DNA of 64,000 nt from Dasania phycosphaerae (GTDB taxonomy: Bacteria > Pseudomonadota > Gammaproteobacteria > Pseudomonadales > Dasaniaceae). The DNA lies in the NCBI RefSeq assembly GCF_026891035.1, contig NZ_JAPTGG010000005.1:186001-250000 (forward strand), written 5' to 3'. Made by a program: the position numbers and the translations under genes. Every line of letters begins with the position of its first letter. The stretch's first letter is position 1. The notes beneath the pieces were generated by a model. The model saw only the letters and a list, made by a program, of their open reading frames with translations. It did not search any database and had not been told where the DNA came from. This document shows positions 8,869 to 17,227 of this stretch, one piece after another.

Positions 8869-9425
8869 GCCGGCGCAGCTTAGTTGCAGGGGTATTATTA
8901 CTGCTCGCTTTATTGCTGCTGTTAGACAGTTTATGGATAAAGGCCAAAGCCCATTTGGCACAAGGTTTAATTCGTCATGCTTGGCAGCAAAGTTTAAGCA
9001 GTGGTGAACCGGTCAAGCCATGGCCTTGGGCCGATACTTGGCCGGTGGGCCGATTACAGCTGCCCAGCCTAAATGTGGATTTAACAATATTACACGGCGC
9101 GCAAGGCAATGCTCTGGCTTTTGGCCCGGGTCATGTCTTGGCCAGTGCTGATTTAAACAGTGGTGGCACTACTGTGTTGGCGGGCCACAGGGATACGCAC
9201 TTTGCTTTTATGCAGCACTTAAAAAAAGGCGATGAGTTGCTGCTTAGTAATCGTCAGGGCAAGCAGCAGTCCTATGAGGTTAGCGAACTGGCGATAGTAA
9301 ATAGCCAGCAGCAATCTTTAGCATTAGCGGCAAGCTCCGCTTTGGTACTGGTGACTTGCTATCCCTTTAACAGCCTTAGTCACGGTGGCCCCTTGCGCTA
9401 TGTGTTGACGGCAACGGCTATTTAA
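8865..9425 (+). CDS. Class GN sortase
   Basis: This 186-residue membrane-anchored transpeptidase has an N-terminal hydrophobic helix (about 5-22) and a sortase beta-barrel. The catalytic triad is visible: His108 in AGHRDTHF, Cys165 in LVTCYPF and Arg178 in PLRYVLTA. Class GN sortases are the Gram-negative form, usually one per genome and encoded beside one dedicated substrate, as here. The enzyme would cleave the substrate near YPNTA on the periplasmic side. The acceptor nucleophile in Gram-negative cells is not known. The start overlaps the substrate stop. A short conserved gene follows after 18 bp and may share the transcript. Confidence 0.93.
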   Translation: MSRRSLVAGVLLLLALLLLLDSLWIKAKAHLAQGLIRHAWQQSLSSGEPVKPWPWADTWPVGRLQLPSLNVDLTILHGAQGNALAFGPGHVLASADLNSGGTTVLAGHRDTHFAFMQHLKKGDELLLSNRQGKQQSYEVSELAIVNSQQQSLALAASSALVLVTCYPFNSLSHGGPLRYVLTATAI

Positions 9426-9443
9426 TAATTAAAGAGAAGCATT

Positions 9444-9857
9444 ATGAGCAAAGCAATAACAGGGCATATAGACTTATATAAAGCGCTATCACCTGAGCAG
9501 TTGGCCCTATTAATACGCTCTAACTGGCGCAGATTTAGCCCCGATATACCACAGCAAAAAAACTTTTATCCTAAGCTCAATCGTGGCTATGCTGAAGCTA
9601 TAGCGCGGCAGTGGCATGCGGTGGAATACAGCGCTGGCTTTGTTGTGCGCTTTAGGCTGCCAGCTGACTTTATCAAAGGGTTTGAGCTACAAACAGTAGG
9701 TTACGATGAGCATTTAGAATATAAAGTGCCGATTGCAGCTTTAGAGCGGCTTAACCATGCCATTATCGGCTCGGTAGAGCTGCTCTCAGCGTTTACCAGC
9801 GACGATAATTTACTGTGGCAGCGGCTGGCAAACAGGGCTTGGCTAGGCTTTCATTAA
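9444..9857 (+). CDS. Conserved small protein, 'ADP-ribosylation/crystallin J1'-named family
   Basis: This 137-residue soluble protein has no signal peptide. The pattern LYKALSPEQLALL, then W-R-R-F, FYPKLN-x-x-YA, a YSAGFVVRF strand and TVGYDEHLEYKVP matches a widespread small family that databases often name ADP-ribosylation/crystallin J1. That name is misleading and the function is unknown. An AGAGAAG ribosome site precedes the ATG, and it lies 18 bp after the sortase gene on the same strand, so co-transcription is likely. Whether it takes part in the sortase system cannot be judged from one genome. The roughly 270 bp downstream contain no recognisable gene. Confidence 0.65.
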   Translation: MSKAITGHIDLYKALSPEQLALLIRSNWRRFSPDIPQQKNFYPKLNRGYAEAIARQWHAVEYSAGFVVRFRLPADFIKGFELQTVGYDEHLEYKVPIAALERLNHAIIGSVELLSAFTSDDNLLWQRLANRAWLGFH

Positions 9858-10130
9858 CCCACTGTTTTAATCAGGTTTAGCCAACCCCAAAGGGGTATTG
9901 GTTAATAAGCTGGCGCTTGTTACTTTGTAACAGATCCTATAGAGACCAATATCAAACTGTGCAGCGAATAAGACAATAATTAAAGCGCTAAACACCCTAG
10001 GCTTGCTAAGGCCATGATATTGTGAGTTGTATGTCCTATTATTAATGAGTGTATTAATGAGTATGTAGTCGCTTAGCGTTACTTAACTCAAACCAGCGTA
10101 ATAAAACTAATAAAATTAATGGAGACGATT

Positions 10131-10868
10131 GTGCGTATATTATTTGTCATGATGTTAACAATTTGTTGTCATTCGGCTTTTGCTCAATCTGTGAGTATAC
10201 GTACGGATGAGTGGTTCCCCATGAACGGTAAGCCTGGGCAAAAGCCAGAAGGTTTTTTAATAGATTTTGCCAAGCGTACTTTCGATAGTGTGGATTATAA
10301 GCTGATGTCTTGGCAGCGAGCTGTAGAGGAAGTTAGGCAGGGCAATTTCGATTGTGTGGTTGGCGCTTTTAAAGAAGATGCGCCGGGCTTTGTATTTCCC
10401 GAAGAGAGCTGGGGAGTCAACCAAACTGCAGTTTATGTACGCTCCTCTGATACATGGCAATACGATGGCCCCTCATCACTGCTAGATAGAAAGGTTGGCA
10501 TTATCAAAGGCTATTCCTATGAAGATGAGATTGATGCTTTGGTAAAAACTCGCAAAGATGTATTTAAGGCTTTGTCGGGTGTTGATGCCTTAGATAAAAA
10601 TGTTAAAAAATTAGCTGCTGGCCGTATTGATACATTGATAGAGAGTGAGCCTGTTGCCAACGCTAAAATTTTACAACTGGGCTTACAAGGCAAAATAAAG
10701 CTAGTGGGCCATACCAACCTGCCGCAGCCTATGTATATCGCCTGTTCACCCGCTAAAGCAAAATCTAAAGAGCTGGTTAAACGTGTTGATGAGGTCATCA
10801 GGGAATTGCGAGCTAATGGTGAGATAGAAAAAATTATGTCCCAATACGGTTTAAGTGATTGGAAATAA
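10131..10868 (+). CDS. Family 3 periplasmic solute-binding protein
   Basis: This 245-residue protein has a signal peptide (about 1-19, ending AFAQ) followed by a bacterial family 3 solute-binding fold (SBP_bac_3). Visible signatures are the early G-x-x-P-x-G-F-L-IDFAKRTF stretch, the mid-domain RKVGIIKGYSYEDEI, and an ELRANGEIEKIMSQYGL C-terminus. No permease or ATPase gene is adjacent, so it may be an orphan receptor or serve an unlinked transporter. The ligand is unknown; polar amino acids are usual for the family. An ATG at 10119 is in frame, but the GTG at 10131 has GGAG six bases upstream and directly starts the signal peptide, so it is preferred. Confidence 0.82.
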   Translation: MRILFVMMLTICCHSAFAQSVSIRTDEWFPMNGKPGQKPEGFLIDFAKRTFDSVDYKLMSWQRAVEEVRQGNFDCVVGAFKEDAPGFVFPEESWGVNQTAVYVRSSDTWQYDGPSSLLDRKVGIIKGYSYEDEIDALVKTRKDVFKALSGVDALDKNVKKLAAGRIDTLIESEPVANAKILQLGLQGKIKLVGHTNLPQPMYIACSPAKAKSKELVKRVDEVIRELRANGEIEKIMSQYGLSDWK

Positions 10869-10893
10869 ACCGCGCAAATAAAAGTTGCTGTTA

Positions 10894-11364
10894 ATGATGC
10901 CGCCACTACAACTGCAAGCTAAAGATTTTGCTAGTTACCTTGGCAAGGAGCTGGGGGTATCACCTTGGTTGCTGATAGACCAGCAGCGTGTGGATCAATT
11001 CGCCGCCGTGGGCGGCGATCAGCAATGGATACACACCGACCCCGAACGCGCAGCGGCACAAACCAACTTTGGCGGCAGTATTGCCCACGGTTATTTAATA
11101 TTGGCTTTAGCGCCACTGCTAATGAGCCAGGTCTTTACGGTAACTAACGGCCGCATGGGAGTTAATCGCGGTTTCGATAAGCTGCGCTTTATTAACCCTT
11201 TAAAAGTAGGGGATAAGTTGCGGTTACGGCTTGCGGTAATGGCTGTAGCGGCAAGTGTGGAATCAGAGCCAGCTTATATAGATGTAAAATATAAACTGCA
11301 GTTCGAAGGTGAAAACTACCCAAAGCCGGTCTGTGTGGCCGAACTCTTAAAGCGTTGGTATTAG
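10894..11364 (+). CDS. MaoC-family (R)-enoyl-CoA hydratase-like protein
   Basis: This 156-residue hot-dog-fold protein has the hydratase-2 motif: an Asp in VGGDQQWIHTDPERA and the glycine-flanked His in FGGSIAHGYLILAL. MaoC proteins hydrate trans-2-enoyl-CoA in fatty-acid or polyhydroxyalkanoate metabolism; the natural substrate here is not known. Tandem ATGs lie at 10894 and 10897, and a TTG at 10885 is also in frame. No strong ribosome site picks between them, and 10894 is a compromise. It follows the solute-binding gene by 25 bp, perhaps by chance. About 140 bp without clear features separate it from cysE. Confidence 0.85.
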   Translation: MMPPLQLQAKDFASYLGKELGVSPWLLIDQQRVDQFAAVGGDQQWIHTDPERAAAQTNFGGSIAHGYLILALAPLLMSQVFTVTNGRMGVNRGFDKLRFINPLKVGDKLRLRLAVMAVAASVESEPAYIDVKYKLQFEGENYPKPVCVAELLKRWY

Positions 11365-11504
11365 CTATTAGCGGCCATATGCATGGCTGTTCTATTTACC
11401 CAATTATGACTTTCCGTTATGATTCTTAGCCTATTACTCCTGCCCTAAAGTTGGCTGCAGCCCCATAAGGCTTAGTCACCCCCTTCAAACATAGGTTGTG
11501 ATGC

Positions 11505-12341
11505 ATGGAATCTCTGAGTTCAAAATTATATTGCCGCTATAAGCACGCCTCACGCTTACCCCATAGGGATGAAGTGCTGAATTGGGTTGAAGAGCTACTG
11601 GCGTTTTTATTTCCCGAGCGTTTGCAGCAAGAGTTTGCTGATGAAGCTGAATTTAATCGCGCCTATGTGCAGTTTCAGCTGGATTTTGAATGCTTGCTCA
11701 GTGTGGTATTTGCTGCCGCCGGTGATACCCGTTCGCCTGCCGCACTGCGTGAGCAGTTTGAAGTTGAGTTACCTGTCATCATCGATATTTTGCAAGATGA
11801 CTTAATAGCCATAGAGCGAGGCGACCCGGCAGCGAAAAGCCGTTTAGAAATTATTGCTACTTATCCAGGCTTTTATGCCATTGCCCTGTACCGCATTGCG
11901 CATTTGTTAGATAACTTAAAAGTACCTTTATTGCCACGCATACTCAGTGAGTTTGCCAGCAGCCGCACCGGCATAGAAATACACCCTTCAGCGCAGATTG
12001 GTCGTTTCTTCTGCATAGACCATGGTGGCGGTGTGGTTATTGGTGAAACCACGGTAATAGGTGAGCATGTCAAACTTTACCAGGGTGTGACTTTGGGTGC
12101 GCTCAGTGTTGCTAAAAACATGGCCGATCACAAACGCCACCCCACTATAGAAGATAATGTAGTGATCTACGCGGGTGCCACCATACTGGGAGGCGACACC
12201 GTAATAGGCGCCGATAGCATCATAGGCGGTAATGTTTGGCTGACTAAATCCGTGCCGCATTGTTCGCGGGTTTATCACCAGCCTGAAATTCAAATCAGGC
12301 AGGCCGATTGCACAGAAAAACTGGGCGATGCCGGTTTATGA
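11505..12341 (+). CDS. cysE: Serine O-acetyltransferase (EpsC type)
   Basis: This 278-residue enzyme makes O-acetylserine from serine and acetyl-CoA, the first step of cysteine synthesis. An N-terminal helical domain (about 1-150) precedes a left-handed beta-helix of hexapeptide repeats (about 160-255). The catalytic region reads FCIDHGGGVVIGETTVIG, with a later HKRHPTIED loop typical of serine acetyltransferases. Length and N-terminus resemble the EpsC subgroup more than E. coli CysE. Its stop overlaps the cysM start by 4 bp (ATGA), so synthase and acetyltransferase are probably made together, as in the cysteine synthase pathway. No copy of the cysJ/cysH promoter block was seen upstream. Confidence 0.92.
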   Translation: MESLSSKLYCRYKHASRLPHRDEVLNWVEELLAFLFPERLQQEFADEAEFNRAYVQFQLDFECLLSVVFAAAGDTRSPAALREQFEVELPVIIDILQDDLIAIERGDPAAKSRLEIIATYPGFYAIALYRIAHLLDNLKVPLLPRILSEFASSRTGIEIHPSAQIGRFFCIDHGGGVVIGETTVIGEHVKLYQGVTLGALSVAKNMADHKRHPTIEDNVVIYAGATILGGDTVIGADSIIGGNVWLTKSVPHCSRVYHQPEIQIRQADCTEKLGDAGL

Positions 12342-13216
12342 GGCTAATAGAGCTAATTGGTAATACCCCCTTAGTTGAGCTGCAAGCTGTAGTGCAAAAA
12401 CCGGGCATCACGGTTTTGGCCAAACTAGAGGGGCAAAACCCCGGTGGTAGTGTTAAAGATCGCGCTGCTGCCTTTATGATTCAAGGCGCACTAGAGCGCG
12501 GTGAACTCGGCCCAGGGGTTAAGCTTATCGAGGCCACTAGTGGCAACACCGGCATAGCGCTGGCCATGATAGCCAGCTTACACGGGGTGGAAATAGAGCT
12601 GGTAATGCCCGAGAGCGCCACTGCCGAGCGGGTGCAAACCATGCGGGCCTATGGCGCTACGGTTACCTTGACCTCGGCCCAAGGTGGTATGGAAGAGGCG
12701 CGAGACTACGCCGACGCCAAAGCGGCGCAGGGTGGCTACAAAATACTCAATCAGTTTGCCAACCCCGACAATTACCGCGCCCACTTTGAAACCACTGGCC
12801 CAGAGATTTGGCGTGATACCGCAGGGGCGGTAACGCATTTTGTCTCCTCTATGGGCACCACCGGCACGATTATGGGGGTATCGCGATATCTCAAGCAGCA
12901 AAATGCCGCCATACAAATAGTCGGAGCTCAGCCTACCGAGGGCTCACAAATACCGGGTATACGCAAATGGCCAGCGGCTTATATGCCTAAAATCTTCGAT
13001 AGTAAAAGAGTTGACCAAGTCATAGAGATATCTGAGCAAGAAGCGCGTATAATGACGCGCCGCTTAGCGCGTGAAGAGGGGCTGTTTTGTGGTATGAGCA
13101 GCGGAGGCGCAGTGGCAGTGGCCGCAAAGCTTGCCGAAACCCTAACTTCCGGGGTGATAGTCTGCGTGATTTGTGATCGCGGGGATCGTTATTTAAGCTC
13201 GGATTTATTTCAGTAA
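12338..13216 (+). CDS. cysM: Cysteine synthase B
   Basis: This 292-residue PLP-dependent O-acetylserine sulfhydrylase makes cysteine from O-acetylserine and sulfide or thiosulfate. The fold-type II signatures are clear: LIGNTPLVEL at 6-15, PLP lysine Lys40 in GGSVKDRAA, and SGNTG at 68-72. The C-terminal PLP-phosphate region is GMSSGGAV. Length and motif placement match CysM (about 303 in E. coli) better than CysK. The frame is open further upstream, but the ATG at 12338 overlaps the cysE stop and starts the family N-terminus. The next gene, cysJ, begins about 300 bp later after a promoter-like block. Confidence 0.93.
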   Translation: MRLIELIGNTPLVELQAVVQKPGITVLAKLEGQNPGGSVKDRAAAFMIQGALERGELGPGVKLIEATSGNTGIALAMIASLHGVEIELVMPESATAERVQTMRAYGATVTLTSAQGGMEEARDYADAKAAQGGYKILNQFANPDNYRAHFETTGPEIWRDTAGAVTHFVSSMGTTGTIMGVSRYLKQQNAAIQIVGAQPTEGSQIPGIRKWPAAYMPKIFDSKRVDQVIEISEQEARIMTRRLAREEGLFCGMSSGGAVAVAAKLAETLTSGVIVCVICDRGDRYLSSDLFQ

Positions 13217-13287
13217 CAGCAGCCGGTAGCACCAGAGAGTAGGTCTCGCATTAGATCAAAAAGTTATTACCTTATTAATACTTAGTC

Positions 13288-13327
13288 TTTTATTTAATTA
13301 AAAGAATTGTTCATAATGCGCGCCATT
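13288..13327 (+). promoter_or_regulatory. Candidate cys promoter upstream of cysJ
   Basis: TTTTATTT at 13288-13295 is followed, 24 bp start to start, by CATAATGCGCGCCATT at 13312-13327, with a -10-like CATAAT. The same two blocks at the same spacing precede cysH (18679-18718), with one mismatch. The -35 region is poor, as expected for an activator-dependent promoter. CysB control is inferred from family knowledge. The leader to cysJ is about 187 nt. Confidence 0.6.
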
Positions 13328-13513
13328 GTGGTAAATGCCAGCCCACGTTAGGGCGTTTTGCTGTAAAATTTGCGCTTTTGCTCAGCCCAAGCGCTGGGTG
13401 TGGGCGAGTAAAGAGCAGAATCTGGGAAAGCTGAACAGAGTTTGAGTAAGGCGCTAGGGTCTATGGCCCCAGTGATATTTAAAATTTTTTAGATTAATTA
13501 TTTGAGACGACTT

Positions 13514-15358
13514 ATGTCAAATGAAAAATCTGCGGCGCAGCTGGCCGTGGCTCAAACAGGCCCGCAGGGCTTGTTGAGCACTGAACAAATGGGGCGCGTA
13601 CAGGGTGCCATCACCGATCTGCAACCACAGCAGTTGATCTGGCTAAGCGGCTATTTTGCCGGCTTAAGCGGCCAGGCTATGGTAGCGGGCGCGGCAGCTC
13701 CTGCCGCCAGCGCCGAGGCTGCTCCCGGAGCGACTATAACGGTGTTATACGGTTCGCAAACCGGTAACGCTCGCGGTGTAGCGGAACGCTTGCACGCACA
13801 TCTCACTAGCAAAGGTGCCAGCGCCAAATTGGTGGACATGGAGGATTACAACCCTCGCCACCTGAAAAGCGAAACTCACCTAGCGATAGTTGTTAGCACC
13901 CAAGGTGAGGGTGACCCACCAGATTCAGCGCGCGGCTTTTTAGAGTTTGTGCAGGGCAAAAAAGCCCCTAAGCTGGCCAACCTCAGCTATAGCGTGATGG
14001 GCTTAGGTGATTCCAGCTACGAGTTTTATTGCAAAACCGGTAAAGATTTTGATGAGCGTTTGGCCGAATTAGGTGCCAGCCGCATAGGCGATCGCATCGA
14101 TGCCGATATAGATTACCAAGCCGAAACCGAACAGTGGTTAGAGCAGTGGCAGAACCATTGGCAGGATAAGCTAGCTACTGCTGGTGGCGCGGCTACAGCT
14201 GCCGCACCAGCGCTAAGCCTGGTTACCGAAAGTGCCTACAATAAGTTTTCACCCTTTAGTGCTGAGATTATCGATAATTTCCCTATTACCGGCAGCGGTA
14301 GTGAGAAAAATATCATGCACGTAGAAATCTCATTGGAAGATTCAGGCCTAAGCTACCAACCTGGTGACGCTTTAGGTATTTGGCACAGCAACGATGCCGC
14401 CTTAGTGGAAGAAATTTTAGCGGTCACCCAATTAGACGGCGACACTGAAATTACTTGCAATAAAGAGCAAAAATCGCTGCGTGCAGCCCTGCTAAACGAC
14501 AGAGAGCTAACTTTATTACACCCCAAGCTGGTGGAATACTTAATAGAAAACAGCGGCGAAAACGACAAGCGCTTAGTATGGAAAGGCTTAGCCGAAGGTG
14601 AGCGCGCCGATTTCCTAGCAGCTATTTATCAGCGCCAAGTAGTCGAAGTGTTAGAAGAAATGCCGCACGGCTGGCAGGCGCAAGAGTTGTTTGATCAACT
14701 GCGGCCATTAACGCCACGTTTATACTCTATTGCCTCTAGCCAGAGTGCGGTGGAAGAAGAAGTGCACATCACCGTGCGTGAAGTAGTGGAAGAGCGTCAA
14801 GGTAAAAAACGTTTTGGCGGCGCTTCACATTATTTAGCGGCATTAACCGATGATGACAAGGCCAAAGTATTTATAGAGCCTAACCGTCACTTCCATTTAC
14901 CTGAAAGCACCGATACACCCATTATTATGGTAGGTGCTGGCACTGGCGTAGCACCTTACCGCGGCTTTATGCAAGAGCGTGAGGCGCAAGGAGCTAAAGG
15001 TGAGAACTGGTTGTTCTTCGGCAACTCCAACGCCCGTTACGAATTTTTATACCAAACTCAATGGCAGGCCTGGCACAAATCCGGTTTATTAAGCCGTATC
15101 GATTTAGCTTTTTCTCGCGATCAGGCTGAGCGTATTTATGTGCAAGACCGTATACGTCAGCAGGGCGAAGATATCTTTGCCTGGCTGGAAAAAGGCGCAC
15201 ACTTTTATGTGTGTGGCGATAAAGACGCCATGGCCAAAGGCGTAGAGCAGGCATTGATAGACATAATTGCCGCGCACAACGACAAAGGCATAGAGTTTGC
15301 GAAAGCCTACTTAGATGATTTACAGCGCAAAGGTCGCTACCAGAAGGACGTATATTAA
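13514..15358 (+). CDS. cysJ: Sulfite reductase [NADPH] flavoprotein alpha subunit
   Basis: This 614-residue diflavin reductase passes electrons from NADPH through FAD and FMN to CysI. A flavodoxin domain (about 75-215) begins TVLYGSQTGNA and contains STQGEGDPPDSA and GLGDSSYEFYC. A ferredoxin-NADP reductase half follows, with RLYSIASS, VGAGTGVAPYRGFM and FFGNSNARYEFLY, ending RYQKDVY as in E. coli CysJ. A TTG at 13502 is in frame, but the ATG at 13514 is the likely start. cysI begins one base after the stop, so the two subunits are co-translated. The promoter block it shares with cysH lies upstream. Confidence 0.96.
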   Translation: MSNEKSAAQLAVAQTGPQGLLSTEQMGRVQGAITDLQPQQLIWLSGYFAGLSGQAMVAGAAAPAASAEAAPGATITVLYGSQTGNARGVAERLHAHLTSKGASAKLVDMEDYNPRHLKSETHLAIVVSTQGEGDPPDSARGFLEFVQGKKAPKLANLSYSVMGLGDSSYEFYCKTGKDFDERLAELGASRIGDRIDADIDYQAETEQWLEQWQNHWQDKLATAGGAATAAAPALSLVTESAYNKFSPFSAEIIDNFPITGSGSEKNIMHVEISLEDSGLSYQPGDALGIWHSNDAALVEEILAVTQLDGDTEITCNKEQKSLRAALLNDRELTLLHPKLVEYLIENSGENDKRLVWKGLAEGERADFLAAIYQRQVVEVLEEMPHGWQAQELFDQLRPLTPRLYSIASSQSAVEEEVHITVREVVEERQGKKRFGGASHYLAALTDDDKAKVFIEPNRHFHLPESTDTPIIMVGAGTGVAPYRGFMQEREAQGAKGENWLFFGNSNARYEFLYQTQWQAWHKSGLLSRIDLAFSRDQAERIYVQDRIRQQGEDIFAWLEKGAHFYVCGDKDAMAKGVEQALIDIIAAHNDKGIEFAKAYLDDLQRKGRYQKDVY

Positions 15359-15359
15359 G

Positions 15360-17084
15360 ATGACACATCTAGCCGATCCTAACTACATACCCGTTACCGA
15401 TATAGAAAAAGGTAAAGCGGCCAGTAAAGGTTTACGCAGCACCCTAAATGAAAGTGTTGCCGACCAACTGAGTGGCGCGGTTGCCGATAGCGATATCCAT
15501 ACCTTAAAGCACCACGGTACTTACCAACAGTTTAACCGCGAAAACCAGCACGAGCGCAAAAAGCAATTCTTAGAGCCCGAATACAGCTTTATGATACGTG
15601 CGCGCATCCCCGGTGGCGTATGCTCACCTAAGCAGTGGTTAGCGCTGGACGAAATGTGCCAAGAGTTTGCTAACAGCACGATTCGTATTACCACCCGTCA
15701 AACCTTCCAGTTACACGGCGTTATTAAAAGTGATTTAAAACCCACTTTCCAAGCCATGAACAAAGTATTGATGGACAGCATCTGCGGCTGCGGTGACGTT
15801 AACCGTAACGTGATGTGTAACCCCAATCCAGTAGACAGCCGCGCCCACGAAGAAGTGTTTGAGTGGGCCAAGAAATTGTCTGAGCATTTATTGCCAGCTA
15901 CTCGCGCTTACTACGACCTGTGGTTAGACGGTGAAAAAGTTGAAAACCCCGAAAATGTAGAAGAGCCTATTTACGGCCCTTACTACTTGCCGCGTAAATT
16001 TAAAGCGGTAGTGGCTATACCGCCTTATAACGATGTCGATATTTACGCACACTGCTTGGGTTACATCGCCATTATCGAAGACGGCAAACTGCTGGGTTAC
16101 AACGTAACCGTAGGCGGCGGCTTGGGTATGACCCATGGCGACCCCAAAACCTACGCGCGTATTGCTGATCACATAGGTTTTTGTACCCCTGATCAAATGC
16201 TGAAAATTGCAGAAGAAACGGTAAAAATTCAACGCGACTACGGCAACCGGGTAGAGCGTCGCTTTGCTCGCTTTAAGTACACCATAGGCGACCGCAGCAT
16301 AGAGTGGTTTAAAGAAGAACTGCACAAGCGCTTAGGTTTTGAATTACAGCCTGATAAGCCTTTTGAATTTATCAGCAACAGCGACCGCTACGGTTGGGTA
16401 CAGGGCCACGACGGCAACTGGCACCTAAACCTGTTTGTAGAAAACGGCCGCATTAAAGACGACGCCGAGCAAGGTTTGCAATTATTAAGCGGTATGCGTG
16501 CCATAGCTGAAGTACACCAAGGTGACTTCCGCATGACCCCTAACCAAAATATTATTATTGCCAACATCACGCCCGAAAATCGTCCGCAAATCGAAGCCTT
16601 GGTTGAGCAGTACGGTTTACAAACTGGGCCGCAGGTATCACCCATACGTCAAAACTCTATGGCTTGTGTGGCATTACCTACTTGCCCCTTGGCGATGGCC
16701 GAAAGTGAGCGTTACTTGCCTAGCCTAGTGACTCATATAGAGAAACTGGCGGAAAAACATGGCATAGCCGACTTACCCATTACCGTGCGTATGCAAGGCT
16801 GCCCCAATGGCTGTGGCCGTGCGGTACTGGCTGAAATCAGCTTTATCGGTAAAGGCCCAGGCCGTTACAACATGTACTTAGGTGCTGGTGGCCACGGTGA
16901 GCGCTTTAGCGTCTTGCATGAAGAGAACATAGACGAGTCAGAAATTTTACCCATAGTGGATGACTTGTTAGGCAAGTACGCAGCTGACCGTAATGCCGAT
17001 GAGCGCTTTGGTGATTTCCTAGTGCGCACGGGTGTGGTGAAGGCTTATGAAGGTCCACAAGACTTCCATCGTCAAGAAGCCTAA
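15360..17084 (+). CDS. cysI: Sulfite reductase [NADPH] hemoprotein beta subunit
   Basis: This 574-residue siroheme/[4Fe-4S] protein reduces sulfite to sulfide in six electrons. The four cluster cysteines are Cys436, Cys442, Cys481 and Cys485 (CVALPTC and GCPNGC), nearly the E. coli numbering. Siroheme- and substrate-binding arginines are consistent with R-x-TTRQTFQLHG and the NRNVMCNPN segment. The upstream-open frame overlaps cysJ; the ATG at 15360, one base after the cysJ stop, gives the normal length. A strong terminator 60 bp downstream ends the cysJI transcript before cysG, the siroheme synthase that makes its cofactor. Confidence 0.96.
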   Translation: MTHLADPNYIPVTDIEKGKAASKGLRSTLNESVADQLSGAVADSDIHTLKHHGTYQQFNRENQHERKKQFLEPEYSFMIRARIPGGVCSPKQWLALDEMCQEFANSTIRITTRQTFQLHGVIKSDLKPTFQAMNKVLMDSICGCGDVNRNVMCNPNPVDSRAHEEVFEWAKKLSEHLLPATRAYYDLWLDGEKVENPENVEEPIYGPYYLPRKFKAVVAIPPYNDVDIYAHCLGYIAIIEDGKLLGYNVTVGGGLGMTHGDPKTYARIADHIGFCTPDQMLKIAEETVKIQRDYGNRVERRFARFKYTIGDRSIEWFKEELHKRLGFELQPDKPFEFISNSDRYGWVQGHDGNWHLNLFVENGRIKDDAEQGLQLLSGMRAIAEVHQGDFRMTPNQNIIIANITPENRPQIEALVEQYGLQTGPQVSPIRQNSMACVALPTCPLAMAESERYLPSLVTHIEKLAEKHGIADLPITVRMQGCPNGCGRAVLAEISFIGKGPGRYNMYLGAGGHGERFSVLHEENIDESEILPIVDDLLGKYAADRNADERFGDFLVRTGVVKAYEGPQDFHRQEA

Positions 17085-17143
17085 TCACGCAGCATAAAAG
17101 ACCTAGAAGATTTTTTAGCGGCTGTTAAATAATCTTCCATAAT

Positions 17144-17191
17144 AAAAAGCCTTATTCACTGTGCTATGCAGGACATGAATAAGGCTTTTTT
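17144..17191 (+). terminator. Rho-independent terminator after cysI
   Basis: AAAAAGCCTTATTCA pairs with TGAATAAGGCTTTTT around a loop of about 17 nt and ends in a T run. The A-rich 5' arm would also let it work on the other strand. It separates cysJI from cysG. Confidence 0.88.
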
Positions 17192-17227
17192 GTTACTGAA
17201 CAACGATAGAGTTTTTTGCTAAAGCTT

